A stretch of DNA of 64,000 nucleotides. Origin: Anaerofilum faecale (GTDB lineage: Bacteria > Bacillota > Clostridia > Oscillospirales > Ruminococcaceae). Each line of letters starts with the position of its first letter. Position 1 is the first letter of the stretch. A program made the translations under genes and the position numbers. The notes beneath the pieces were generated by a model. The model did no database searches and was not told the origin of the DNA. It saw only the letters and a program-made list of their open reading frames with translations. Of the stretch, positions 15,004 to 24,029 are shown one piece after another. The stretch is taken from positions 1 through 64,000 of the forward strand of contig DXFV01000021.1 of NCBI GenBank assembly GCA_019114265.1. Reading direction: 5' to 3'.

Positions 15004-18000
15004 TCACAGGGTAGAGATGTCGATCAGGTCCACGTCCTCGATGGTGCGGCCGCTGCGCAGACAGCTCAGCAGCACGCGGGCGGTGTCGATGGCAGTCAGG
15101 CAGGGGATGGACAGCTCCACCGCCTTGCGGCGCAGCTTCACGCTGTCCAGGCCCGGCAGACGCCCCTTCGACGAGGTGGACAGCACATAGTCCACCAGGC
15201 CGCTCTCCAGCAGGTCGAGGATGTTGGGGCCTTCCTCGCTGATCTTGCGCACCTCGTTGCAGGCCACCATGTTCTGGGCCAGATAGTTGGCGGTGCCGGC
15301 GGTGGCGTACAGCTTGTAGCCCAGCTGCTTGAACTGCCAGGCCAGCTCCACCAGCTCGGGCTTGTCGGAGTCCTTCACAGTCAGCAGCACGCACTTGCAC
15401 TGCTTGGGGTCGGGGCGGCGCATCTGGTAGCCGGCGGCGATGAGGCCCTTCAGCATCGCGTCCTCGAAGCAGCGGCCGATGCCCAGCACCTCGCCGGTGG
15501 ACTTCATCTCGGGCCCCAGCTGGGTGTCCACGTTGTGCAGCTTCTCAAAGCTGAACACCGGCACCTTCACGGCGCAGATGTCGCCGGTGGGATACAGGCC
15601 GGTGCCGAAGCCCATGTCGGCCAGCTTCTCGCCCAGCAGGCAGCGCACCGCCAGCGCCACCACCGGCACGCCGGTGACCTTGCTGATGTAGGGCACGGTG
15701 CGGGAGGAGCGCGGGTTCACCTCGATCACATACACCTGGTCGTTGTGCACCACATACTGGATGTTCACCAGGCCCACCACCTTCAGCGCGCGGGCCAGGC
15801 GGCCGGTGTAGTCCACCAGGGTGCCCTTGATCTTCTGCTTGAGGGTCTGGGGCGGGTAGACCGAGATCGAGTCGCCGGAATGGATGCCCGCGCGCTCGAT
15901 GTGCTCCATGATGCCGGGGATCAGGAATTCCTCGCCGTCACAGATGGCGTCCACCTCGCACTCCACGCCGGTGAGGTATTTATCCACCAGCACCGGGTTC
16001 TCCAGCTCGTGGCTGGTGATGATGGCCATATACTCGCGCACATCGGCCTCGTTGTAGGCGATGATCATGTTCTGGCCGCCCAGCACATAGCTGGGGCGCA
16101 GCAGCACCGGGTAGCCCAGACGCCCGGCCACCGCCAGCGCCTCGTCGCAGGTGAACACGGTGTCGCCCGCCGGGCGGGGGATGCCGCAGCGCTCCAGCAG
16201 CGCGTCGAAGCGCTCGCGGTCCTCGGCCTCATCGATGGCGTCGGCGCTGGTGCCCAGGATCTTCACGCCCAGTTTCTGCAGGTGCTTGGTGAGCTTGATG
16301 GCGGTCTGGCCGCCGAACTGCACCACGCAGGCCCAGGGCTGTTCGGTGTGGATGATGTGCGCAACGCTCTCCTCGTTCAGCGGGTCGAAGTAGAGGCGGT
16401 CGCCGGTGTCGAAGTCGGTGGAGACGGTCTCGGGGTTGTTGTTCACGATCACCGTCTCGCAGCCGTAGTCCTTCAGCGTCCACACGCAGTGCACGCTGCA
16501 ATAGTCGAACTCGATGCCCTGGCCGATGCGGATGGGGCCGGAACCGAACACCATCACCTTCTTTTTGTCGGTGGGATGCTCGGCGATGAACTCGGCGGCC
16601 TCGTTCTCCTCGTCGAAGCTGGAGTAGAAATAGGGGGTGCGGGCGGCGAACTCGGAGGCGCAGGTGTCCACCATCTTATACGAGGCGTGCAGCTGGACCG
16701 GGATCTCTTTGCCGGTCAGGCGGCGGATGGTCTTGTCCAGAAAGCCGTACTGCTTGGCGGTGCGGTAGCTCTCCTCGGTCAGCTCGCCGCGGGTAAGCTC
16801 GTTTTCGATGTCGGCCAGATGCTGCATCTTGGCCAAAAACCAGCGGTCGATCTTGGTGATGTCGTGGATGATGTCCCAGGAAATACCGCGCTTGAGCGCC
16901 TCGTAGACCACGAAGGCGCGCTCGGAATCGCAGTGGTGCAGCTTTTCGACGATGGTCTCGTCGCTGTCGGCGGCGAGGGCGGGCAGGGTGAGGGTCTCGA
17001 GACCCAGCTCGATGGAGGACACCGCCTTCATCATGGCGGCCTCGAAGCTGGTGCCGATGGCCATCACCTCGCCGGTGGCCATCATCTGGGTGCCCAGGTC
17101 CTTCTTGGCGTAGACGAACTTGTCGAACGGCCATTTCGGATACTTGACCACCACATAGTCCAGCGCCGGCTCGAAGCAGGCGCAGCTCTCGCCGGTCACC
17201 TCGTTGGTCAGCTCGTCCAGGCCGTAGCCGATGGCGATCTTGGCGGCCATCTTGGCGATGGGGTAGCCGGTGGCCTTGGAGGCCAGCGCCGACGAGCGGG
17301 ACACGCGGGGGTTCACCTCGATGACGGCGTACTCGAACGAGTCGGGCTTGAGGGCAAACTGGCAGTTGCAGCCGCCCTCGATGCCCAGCTCGGTGATGAT
17401 GTCCAGCGCGGCGGTGCGCAGCATCTGGTATTCGTGGTCGGACAGGGTCTGGCTGGGGGCCACCACGATCGAGTCGCCGGTGTGCACGCCCACGGGGTCG
17501 AGGTTCTCCATGTTGCAGACGGTGATCACGTTGCCCTTGGCGTCGCGCATCACCTCATACTCGATCTCCTTCCAGCCGGCGATGCACTTCTCGATCAGAA
17601 CCTGGTGGATGGGGGACAGGCGCAGGCCGTTGGTGCCGATCTCGCGCAACTCGGCCTCGTCGGCGCAGATGCCGCCGCCGGTGCCGCCCATCGTGAAGGC
17701 GGGGCGCACGATCACCGGGTAGCCGATCTGTCCGGCAAAGTCCAGCGCGTCCTCCAGCGTCTCCACCACCTTGCTGGGGATGCAGGGCTGGCCCAGCTTC
17801 TCCATCGTGTCTTTGAACAGCTGGCGGTCCTCGGCGCGGTCGATGGTCTCGGGCTTGGCGCCCAGCAGGCGCACGCCGCTCTTTTCCAGCCAGCCGCTGC
17901 GGGCCAGCTCCATCGCCAGGTTCAGGCCGGTCTGGCCGCCGAGGTTGGGCAGGATGGAGTCCGGCTGTTCGATCTCGATCACCCGCTTGACCACCTCGGC

Positions 18001-18210
18001 GGTGAGCGGCTCCACATACACGCGGTCGGCGATGTCGGGGTCGGGCATGATGGTGGCGGGGTTGGAGTTGATGAGCACCACCTCGATGCCCTCGCTTTTC
18101 AGCGCGCGGCAGGCCTGGGTGCCGGAATAGTCAAACTCGGCCGCCTGGCCGATGATGATGGGACCGGAGCCGATCACCAGCACTTTTTTGATAGAACGAT
18201 CTCTGGGCAT
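15004..18210 (-). CDS. carB: Carbamoyl-phosphate synthase large subunit
   Basis: A 1068-residue enzyme, full length for CarB, that makes carbamoyl phosphate from bicarbonate, two ATP and ammonia supplied by CarA. Two homologous ATP-grasp halves are visible. Each begins with a phosphate-binding motif (VIGSGPIIIGQAAEFDYSG near residue 12 and VFGSGPIRIGQGIEFDYC near 560), with conserved EVNPRVSRSSALASKATGYP and EVNPRSSRTVPYISKVTGVP. The C-terminal allosteric domain (~930-1068) contains the MGS-like fold (KLYATAGTANYLAQN). It lies one base after carA, at the end of the operon. Confidence 0.98.
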   Translation of the reverse strand: MPRDRSIKKVLVIGSGPIIIGQAAEFDYSGTQACRALKSEGIEVVLINSNPATIMPDPDIADRVYVEPLTAEVVKRVIEIEQPDSILPNLGGQTGLNLAMELARSGWLEKSGVRLLGAKPETIDRAEDRQLFKDTMEKLGQPCIPSKVVETLEDALDFAGQIGYPVIVRPAFTMGGTGGGICADEAELREIGTNGLRLSPIHQVLIEKCIAGWKEIEYEVMRDAKGNVITVCNMENLDPVGVHTGDSIVVAPSQTLSDHEYQMLRTAALDIITELGIEGGCNCQFALKPDSFEYAVIEVNPRVSRSSALASKATGYPIAKMAAKIAIGYGLDELTNEVTGESCACFEPALDYVVVKYPKWPFDKFVYAKKDLGTQMMATGEVMAIGTSFEAAMMKAVSSIELGLETLTLPALAADSDETIVEKLHHCDSERAFVVYEALKRGISWDIIHDITKIDRWFLAKMQHLADIENELTRGELTEESYRTAKQYGFLDKTIRRLTGKEIPVQLHASYKMVDTCASEFAARTPYFYSSFDEENEAAEFIAEHPTDKKKVMVFGSGPIRIGQGIEFDYCSVHCVWTLKDYGCETVIVNNNPETVSTDFDTGDRLYFDPLNEESVAHIIHTEQPWACVVQFGGQTAIKLTKHLQKLGVKILGTSADAIDEAEDRERFDALLERCGIPRPAGDTVFTCDEALAVAGRLGYPVLLRPSYVLGGQNMIIAYNEADVREYMAIITSHELENPVLVDKYLTGVECEVDAICDGEEFLIPGIMEHIERAGIHSGDSISVYPPQTLKQKIKGTLVDYTGRLARALKVVGLVNIQYVVHNDQVYVIEVNPRSSRTVPYISKVTGVPVVALAVRCLLGEKLADMGFGTGLYPTGDICAVKVPVFSFEKLHNVDTQLGPEMKSTGEVLGIGRCFEDAMLKGLIAAGYQMRRPDPKQCKCVLLTVKDSDKPELVELAWQFKQLGYKLYATAGTANYLAQNMVACNEVRKISEEGPNILDLLESGLVDYVLSTSSKGRLPGLDSVKLRRKAVELSIPCLTAIDTARVLLSCLRSGRTIEDVDLIDISTL

Positions 18211-18211
18211 C

Positions 18212-19300
18212 TCAGCAGCCTCCTTTTGCCGCGGCGATGCGGCTCACAAATTCGTCAAACAGGTACTCGGCGTCCTTGGGGCCGCCGCTGGCTTCGGGGT
18301 GGAACTGGACGGTGAAGCAGTTCCAGGCGGTGTACTCCACGCCCTCGCAGGTGCCGTCGTTGGCGTTCACATGGCTCACCTTGCCCATCTCGGCGGGCAG
18401 GGTATCGCCCAGCACGGCGTAGCCGTGGTTCTGGCTGGTGACCAGCGTGCGGCCGCGGGCCAGGTCGGTGACAGGCTGGTTCGCGCCGCGGTGGCCGAAT
18501 TTCAGCTTGCCGGTGGACGCGCCGGCGGCCAGGGCGGACAGCTGGTGCCCCAGGCAGATGCCGAACACCGGCAGCCCCAGCTCCATGATGGCGCGCAGGT
18601 TCTCGATGATCTGCAGGTTTTCGGCGGGGTCGCCGGGGCCGTTGGAGAGCATCACGCCGTCGGCGCCGAGGGCCTTGATGTCGGCGGCGGTGGCAAAGCC
18701 GGGCAGCACCGTCACCTCACAGCCGCGCCCCACCAGGCAGCGCACAATGTTGTTCTTGCAGCCGAAATCCAGAAGGGCAACCTTGTATTTCCCGCCCTCG
18801 CCGTACACGCGCGGCTCGGTGCAGGTGACGGCCTTCACCGCGCCGGTGATGGCATAGCCGCGGATGGCGGCCAGCAGCTCCTCGCGCGTTTCGGGGGTGT
18901 ACTCGGTGGTCACCGCGCCGTTCATCACGCCGTGGCTGCGCAGGATGCGGGTGAGGCGGCGGGTGTCGATGCCCTCGATGGCCACCACCTTCTCCTGTTT
19001 CAGGAAGGCGTCCAGCGTCTGCTCGCTGCGGAAGTTGCTGGGATAGCGGCAGCTCTCGCGCACGATGTAGCCCCTGGCCCACACGCGGGGGCTCTCCTTG
19101 TCCTCGCGGTTCATGCCGTAGTTGCCGATGAGCGGGTAGGTCTGGGTGATGATCTGGCCGTAGTAGCTGGGGTCGGTGAGGGTCTCCTCAAAGCCCACCA
19201 TGCCGGTGGCGAACACCACCTCGCCGATGGCGGTGCCGGCCGCTCCCAGGCTGACGCCTTCAAACAGGGTGCCGTCGGCCAAAAGCAGAAATGCTTTCAT
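18212..19300 (-). CDS. carA: Carbamoyl-phosphate synthase small subunit, glutaminase
   Basis: A 362-residue glutamine amidotransferase that passes ammonia to CarB. The C-terminal class-I glutaminase domain shows FGICLGHQ (nucleophile Cys ~245) and a terminal HPEASGGP (His ~330). The N-terminal CPSase small domain starts MKAFLLLADGTLFEG. I place the start at the ATG at 19300 with AAAGGAA upstream; the frame is open further back but without homology. A perfect 30-base palindrome separates it from pyrE. Confidence 0.97.
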   Translation of the reverse strand: MKAFLLLADGTLFEGVSLGAAGTAIGEVVFATGMVGFEETLTDPSYYGQIITQTYPLIGNYGMNREDKESPRVWARGYIVRESCRYPSNFRSEQTLDAFLKQEKVVAIEGIDTRRLTRILRSHGVMNGAVTTEYTPETREELLAAIRGYAITGAVKAVTCTEPRVYGEGGKYKVALLDFGCKNNIVRCLVGRGCEVTVLPGFATAADIKALGADGVMLSNGPGDPAENLQIIENLRAIMELGLPVFGICLGHQLSALAAGASTGKLKFGHRGANQPVTDLARGRTLVTSQNHGYAVLGDTLPAEMGKVSHVNANDGTCEGVEYTAWNCFTVQFHPEASGGPKDAEYLFDEFVSRIAAAKGGC

Positions 19301-19347
19301 ACAAAAGTTCCTTTCTATGGGGTGTGTGGTATCGATCTGCCCACAAA

Positions 19348-19377
19348 GCGGCCCGGTCCCCCGGGGGACCGGGCCGC
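19348..19377. other. Perfect 30-base palindrome between pyrE and carA
   Basis: GCGGCCCGGTCCCCC is followed directly by its exact complement. In RNA it would form a very stable hairpin, followed on the minus strand only by TTTGTGG. It could be a leaky terminator that lowers carAB, or an mRNA-stability element. Confidence 0.7.
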
Positions 19378-19398
19378 AAATCGGTGCGGGGATCTTGC

Positions 19399-19995
19399 TC
19401 ACAGGGTCTGCCTGGCCTGCTCCTTCATCTTGCGGCTGCCCAGGTGCACCAGGGGCAGCTTGCCTTCGGCGCAGATGGGGCACTCCTCGGGCAGATAGTT
19501 GGGCAGGTCCAGCTTCACGGCGCTGGCCAGGATGGGGATGGGGGAGGGGGCGTCGGCCTTGGTGCGGTCCACCACGCAGGTGATGCCGAGGCACACGCCG
19601 CCGGCCTCTTCGATCACGCGCTTGGTCTCCAGGCTGGAGATACCGGTGGTCACCACGTCCTCGGCGATGATGCACTTCTCACCCGGCTGGATGGCAAAGC
19701 GCTTCAGGGTCATCACGTTGTCCACGCGCTCGGTGAAGATGGCGCGCTTGCCCAGCTGACGGCCCAGCTCGTAGGCGTAGACGATGCCGCCCATCGCCGG
19801 TCCGACGATGACGTCCACATCCACGTCCTTCAGCTTCTCGGCCACAACAGCCATCACTTCGGAGCATTTGTCGGGGTACTGCTGCAGGAACGCCATCTGG
19901 CAGTAGGCCGAGGAATGGCGGCCGGACGACAGCAGGAAATGGCCCTCCAGAAAGGCCTCGCACTCTTTCAGCACTTCGATGGGATCACGATGCAT
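19399..19995 (-). CDS. pyrE: Orotate phosphoribosyltransferase
   Basis: A 198-residue enzyme joining orotate to PRPP to give OMP. The PRPP-binding loop is IIAEDVVTTGISS (~120). VGPAMGGIVYAYELG (~60) and the early FLLSSGRHSSAYCQ match the family. A C-terminal CPICAEGKLPLVHLGSRK is typical of the longer clostridial and archaeal-like forms. Start ATG 19995 with GGGAGG upstream. It lies between pyrD and carA. Confidence 0.96.
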   Translation of the reverse strand: MHRDPIEVLKECEAFLEGHFLLSSGRHSSAYCQMAFLQQYPDKCSEVMAVVAEKLKDVDVDVIVGPAMGGIVYAYELGRQLGKRAIFTERVDNVMTLKRFAIQPGEKCIIAEDVVTTGISSLETKRVIEEAGGVCLGITCVVDRTKADAPSPIPILASAVKLDLPNYLPEECPICAEGKLPLVHLGSRKMKEQARQTL

Positions 19996-20047
19996 ACTAT
20001 TTTCCTCCCTGTATTTTCTGTTTCTTTATGTCCAAACTGTACGCTCG

Positions 20048-20956
20048 TTACGGGCGGGCGCAGCCGCGGATCTCGTCCAGCGTTTTCACACCGTTTTTGT
20101 CCATCCAGGCGGCGATCTCGTCGGTGATCTTCATGCAGACGGTGGGGTCGGAGAAGTTGGCGGTGCCCACCTGCACGGCGTGCGCGCCGGCCATGATGAA
20201 CTCCAGCGCGTCGCGGCCGGTGGCGATGCCGCCCAGGCCGATCACTGGGATCTTCACCGCGCCGCAGGCCTGCCACACCATGCGCAGCGCGATGGGGCGG
20301 ATGGCCGGGCCGGACAGCCCCGCAAACACGTTGTTGAACACCGGGCGGCGCTTTTCCAGATCGATCGCCATCGCCTGGAAGGTGTTCACCAGGCTCAGGG
20401 CGTCCGCGCCCGCTTCGGCGCAGGCGGCGGCCATGTCGGGGATGCTCTCGGCGTTGGGGCTGAGCTTGACGACCAGCGGCTTTCTGCACACCGCGCGCAC
20501 CCGGCCGACCACCTCGCGGGCGCTTTCGGCCTTGACGCCGTAGGCGATGCCGCCGTGCTTGACGTTGGGGCAGGAGATGTTCAGCTCGATGAAATCCACC
20601 GCCGTGTCGTTCAGAAGGCGCACGCCCTCCTCATAGTCCTCGATGCAGCCGCCGCCGAGGTTGGCGAAGATGGCGGTGCCGAGGGTCTGCATGGCGGGCA
20701 GCTCGTTCTCGATGAAGTGGCGCACGCCGGGGTTCTGCAGGCCGATCGAGTTGATGAGGCCGCTGGGGGTCTCCCACAGGCGCTCGCCCTCGTTGCCGGG
20801 CTTGCCGTGCAGGGTCAGGCCCTTGCTGCACACCCCGCCCAGACGGGCGCAGTCGATCATGTCGGCGTACTCCACGCCGTAACCGAAGGTGCCGGACGCG
20901 CCGATCACCGGGCCGTTCAGGGTCTTGCCCAAAAAGTTCACCCGCAGGTCAGCCAT
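20048..20956 (-). CDS. pyrD: Dihydroorotate dehydrogenase B, catalytic subunit
   Basis: A 302-residue FMN-dependent class 1B enzyme that oxidises dihydroorotate to orotate with electrons passed to NAD through PyrK. Family motifs are VIGASGTFGYGVEY (~18), the catalytic-loop NISCPNVKHGG (~128; Cys as the 1B base), VKLSPN (~165) and the flavin-phosphate segment GLGGIATGRDALEFIMAGA (~245). It overlaps pyrK by eight bases, consistent with the PyrDB-PyrK heterotetramer. Confidence 0.96.
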   Translation of the reverse strand: MADLRVNFLGKTLNGPVIGASGTFGYGVEYADMIDCARLGGVCSKGLTLHGKPGNEGERLWETPSGLINSIGLQNPGVRHFIENELPAMQTLGTAIFANLGGGCIEDYEEGVRLLNDTAVDFIELNISCPNVKHGGIAYGVKAESAREVVGRVRAVCRKPLVVKLSPNAESIPDMAAACAEAGADALSLVNTFQAMAIDLEKRRPVFNNVFAGLSGPAIRPIALRMVWQACGAVKIPVIGLGGIATGRDALEFIMAGAHAVQVGTANFSDPTVCMKITDEIAAWMDKNGVKTLDEIRGCARP

Positions 20957-21716
20957 ACACGTCCTCTCCTTTCAGCACGGGGCCCTGCTTGCAGACGCTG
21001 ATGGCCCCTTTTTTCCTGGAATGGCAGGTGCAGCCCAGGCAGGCGCCGATGCCGCAGGCCATCTTGTTCTCGAGGCTCACCAGGATCTCGGCGCCGGCTT
21101 CCAGCGCCAGCCCCGTGGCCGCCTTCATCATCGGGGTGGGGCCGCAGCAGCAGATGACGTCGTAGTCGGCGCTGTTGTAGAGCGCGGTCACCAGACCGTG
21201 GTGGCCGCAGCGGCCGCTGTCGGTGGCAACCGCCACACCGGAACAATACGGCTCGAAGGCGTCCAGGCGGTACGGCTCGTCGCGGAACCCGCAGAACATC
21301 GCGGGTTTCTCGCCCGCCGCAGCCAGCTCCTTGGCCAGCTGCAGCAGCGGCGCGGTGCCGATGCCGCCGCCCACCAGAGCGACCTTTTTGCCCAGCAGCT
21401 GATCCACCGGCCAGCCGTTGCCGGCGGGACCGGTGAGGTTCAGGGAGTCGCCCGGCCGCAGGGCGGCCAGCTTGCGGGTGCCCTCGCCGCGCACCTCGTA
21501 CAGGAAGGTGACGACGCCCGCTTCGGCGTCCCACTCGTGCACGCTGATGGGGCGGGAGAGCAGCGGGGCCTCGTCGGAGCGCCAGCAGCGCAGCATGTAG
21601 AACTGCCCGGCCCTGGGGGCGTGCTCCCTGTCGGTCCATTCCACCTGCAGCAGGCGGATACCGGCGGTCACCTCGCGGTGGGCCAGAACTTTGCAATCAC
21701 AGTTTTGCGCACGCAT
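20949..21716 (-). CDS. pyrK: Dihydroorotate dehydrogenase B, electron transfer subunit
   Basis: A 255-residue FAD and 2Fe-2S protein passing electrons from PyrD to NAD. The FAD-binding RPISVHEW (~55) is followed by an NAD-binding fold (LVGGGIGTAPLLQLAKEL, ~115). The C-terminal cysteine set CGIGACLGCTCHSRKKG then VCKQGPV is the 2Fe-2S site. The start overlaps the end of pyrF by 20 bases, so translation is coupled. Confidence 0.96.
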   Translation of the reverse strand: MRAQNCDCKVLAHREVTAGIRLLQVEWTDREHAPRAGQFYMLRCWRSDEAPLLSRPISVHEWDAEAGVVTFLYEVRGEGTRKLAALRPGDSLNLTGPAGNGWPVDQLLGKKVALVGGGIGTAPLLQLAKELAAAGEKPAMFCGFRDEPYRLDAFEPYCSGVAVATDSGRCGHHGLVTALYNSADYDVICCCGPTPMMKAATGLALEAGAEILVSLENKMACGIGACLGCTCHSRKKGAISVCKQGPVLKGEDVYG

Positions 21717-22563
21717 CGGCGATCGCCCCCCTCATGGCCACACACTCGTTGTAGGCGGCCTCGTCGAAGGCCACGCCCGGCTGTTTCTTGTAGGCCAGCA
21801 GCACGCCGCGGCTGGAGTTCACCACGCCGCCGTTGCCCGCGGTCAGGTACTGGGCGATGTCGGCGGCGGTGCCGCCCTGCGCGCCGTAGCCGGGGATGAG
21901 GAAGAAGCTGTCCTTGTAGCGGGCGCGGATCTCGCTGGCCTCCTCGATGTGGGTGCCGCCGATCACCATGCCCACGCTGGAATAGCCGCGCTCGCCGATG
22001 CACTCCCTGCCCAGCGCGTTCAGCTTGTCGCCCACCATGTCGTAGACGTGGCGGCCGTCGGCCAGCTTCTCATACTCGAAGTCCTTCGCGCCGGGGTTGG
22101 AGGTGCGCACCAGCACGAACACGCCCTTGCCGCCCTCCTTCACAAAGGGCATGTAGGGCTGGATGGAATCCAGGCCCATGTAGGGGGCCAGGGTGACGAA
22201 ATCGGCCTCGAAGTCGCCGGTGAAGTGGCCGCGGGCGTACATCTCGGCGGTCTTGGCGATGTCGCCGCGCTTGATGTCGGCGATCACGGGGATGCCGGCC
22301 TCGCGCACCATGCGCAGGGTCTCGGCGTAGGCGCGCAGGCCGTCCAGGCCCAGCGCCTCGTAGTAGGCCACCTGCACCTTGTAGCAGCCGGCATCCGACT
22401 TGGTGGCCTCCAGCACGGCGCGGTTGAAGCGTACGATGTTCTCACCGGCGGTCAGCTCGGACTTCACAAAATCGGCGGGCAGATAGCTGAAGTCGGTGTC
22501 CAGGCCCACGCACACCGGGCCGCGGGCGGCCACTGCGTCGAACAGTTTGTCCATGTTGGTCAT
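21697..22563 (-). CDS. pyrF: Orotidine-5'-phosphate decarboxylase
   Basis: A 288-residue enzyme converting OMP to UMP. Its length and the motifs VCVGLDTDFSYLP, VIADIKRGDIAKTAEMYA (catalytic Lys/Asp, ~95) and IPGYGAQGG place it in the longer type 2 PyrF group. The start is the ATG at 22563 with GGAGG upstream; 14 codons of open frame before it have no ribosome site. It leads the second pyrimidine operon, behind the promoter at 22616-22644. Confidence 0.96.
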   Translation of the reverse strand: MTNMDKLFDAVAARGPVCVGLDTDFSYLPADFVKSELTAGENIVRFNRAVLEATKSDAGCYKVQVAYYEALGLDGLRAYAETLRMVREAGIPVIADIKRGDIAKTAEMYARGHFTGDFEADFVTLAPYMGLDSIQPYMPFVKEGGKGVFVLVRTSNPGAKDFEYEKLADGRHVYDMVGDKLNALGRECIGERGYSSVGMVIGGTHIEEASEIRARYKDSFFLIPGYGAQGGTAADIAQYLTAGNGGVVNSSRGVLLAYKKQPGVAFDEAAYNECVAMRGAIADACAKL

Positions 22564-22615
22564 GATTCGGTTTCCTCCGTCAGTCAGTTTTGGCCGGCAG
22601 GCCATTCGTGATTGT

Positions 22616-22644
22616 ATTATACCATGAAAGCGGGATGTTTTACA
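22616..22644 (-). promoter_or_regulatory. Promoter for pyrF-pyrK-pyrD-pyrE-carA-carB
   Basis: On the minus strand, TGTAAA (22644-22639), 17 bases, perfect TATAAT (22621-22616). The leader is about 45 bases long with no room for an attenuator like that of pyrB. Confidence 0.65.
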
Positions 22645-22721
22645 GGGATCGCGGCCGTTTTGGCGCGCAGGGAGCCGCTGGATTCGGCCGCACCTGCCTG
22701 CGGCAGAGCGGGGAACCCCGT

Positions 22722-22837
22722 CGGCTTCCCCCTGGGGGGAAGCTGGCGCGAATGCGCCTGATGAGGGGAGGGCCTCCGCCGACGCAGTGCTTCCGGGGCA
22801 GCTCCGACCTCATCCGCTCCCTTCCTCAGGGGAAGGC
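22722..22837. repeat. Composite palindromic repeat, copy 4, between pyrC and pyrF
   Basis: A unit on the plus strand at 22722-22771 (GGCTTCCCCCTGGGGGGAAGC, TGGCGCGAATGCGCCTG hairpin, ATGAGGGGAG), a short spacer, then a degenerate reversed B unit (TCCGACCTCATCC...CTCAGGGGAAGG, to 22836). It sits just after pyrC and may separate pyrBC from the pyrF operon. Confidence 0.8.
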
Positions 22838-22839
22838 GT

Positions 22840-24015
22840 TCACAGGTCCCGGTGGGTCACCTTGCCGCCGCACACCGTCAGGCACACCCTGCCGTACAGC
22901 TGCACCCCGTCGAAGGGGGTGTTGCGGCTCTTGCTGTGCAGATTGGCGGCGTCCACCGTCCAGGGGTGCTCCAGGTCCACCAGCACAAGGTCGGCGTCGA
23001 AGCCGGGGCGGATCTCCCCCTTCTTCTCCAGGCCCAGGATGGCGGCCGGCATCCGGCTCATCAGATTCTCCAGCAGCGGCAGCGGCAGCCCCTCCTGCAG
23101 GCACAGCTTGGTGTAGCAGACGCCGAACGCCGTCTCGCTGCCCACCATGCCGGCCATGCCGTTCGCCTTGTCCTCGGCGGAATGGGGGGCGTGGTCGGTG
23201 GCGATGGCGTCCACATAGCCGCTCTTGATCGCCTGCACCAGCGCGGCCACGTCCTCGGCGGCGCGGATGGGCGGGTTGACCTTGTAGTCGAGATCGTGGA
23301 ACCACAGGTGGTGCGGGGTCACCTCGCAGGTGACGTTCACGCCCCTGGCCTTCGCCTCGCTGATGGCCAGGATGGCCTCTTTGGTGCTCACGTGGCACAT
23401 GTGCAGCCGCGTGCCGTAGTATTCGCACAGGTGCAGATTGCGCACCGTCTCGATGTTCTCGGCCAGGCGGTAGTCCCACGGGGAGATGTCCATGTCCTCG
23501 GCGTGGCTCATCAGGGTGATGCCCTTTTCGCGGCAGATGGCGAAGGCGCGCGCCATCACTTCGCTGCTCTGCACGCCCTTGCCGTCCTCGGTGATGAATT
23601 TGATGTCGTCCGGCAGCTCCAGCAGGCGCGCCACGCTGTGGCCGTCGAAGTTCTCGGTGATGCTGACGGTCTGATTGGCGCCGCACAGGCCCACCTCGCG
23701 GGCCTTGTCCATCACGGCGCGCGCCTGTTCGGCAGAGGAGCAGACCGGCTTTGTGTTGGGCATCAGGTTCACAAAGGTGTACCCGCCCGCAGCGGCCGCC
23801 CGGGAACCGGTGGCGATGTCCTCCTTATACTCGAAGCCGGGGGTGCGCCAGTGGCAGTGCAGGTCCACGAAGCCGGGCAGCAGGGTGCGGCCGGCGGCGT
23901 CGATCACCTCGGGGTCGCCGACGGTCAGGTTCTGGCCGATGGCCCGGATGCTGCCCTCGTACACCCACACGTCGGCGGGGGTGCCGTCGGACAAAAAGGC
24001 GTTTTTGATCAGCAT
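22840..24015 (-). CDS. pyrC: Dihydroorotase
   Basis: A 391-residue type I dihydroorotase that cyclises carbamoyl aspartate. The metal site is DLHCHWRTPGFEYKED (residue ~52; the usual DxHxHxR with a Trp before Arg), a further His in MSHAED (~170), HMCHVST (~230) and the catalytic ATDHAPHS (~300). AAGGAGA precedes the ATG. It lies 14 bases after pyrB and is co-transcribed with it. Confidence 0.96.
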   Translation of the reverse strand: MLIKNAFLSDGTPADVWVYEGSIRAIGQNLTVGDPEVIDAAGRTLLPGFVDLHCHWRTPGFEYKEDIATGSRAAAAGGYTFVNLMPNTKPVCSSAEQARAVMDKAREVGLCGANQTVSITENFDGHSVARLLELPDDIKFITEDGKGVQSSEVMARAFAICREKGITLMSHAEDMDISPWDYRLAENIETVRNLHLCEYYGTRLHMCHVSTKEAILAISEAKARGVNVTCEVTPHHLWFHDLDYKVNPPIRAAEDVAALVQAIKSGYVDAIATDHAPHSAEDKANGMAGMVGSETAFGVCYTKLCLQEGLPLPLLENLMSRMPAAILGLEKKGEIRPGFDADLVLVDLEHPWTVDAANLHSKSRNTPFDGVQLYGRVCLTVCGGKVTHRDL

Positions 24016-24029
24016 GGCAAGCTCTCCTT

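Noticed and set aside
14827..18315. Long plus-strand frame opposite carB
   Set aside because: Same effect: antisense to carB, low-complexity product, no ribosome site. Similar shadows oppose pyr, capsule and ABC genes.
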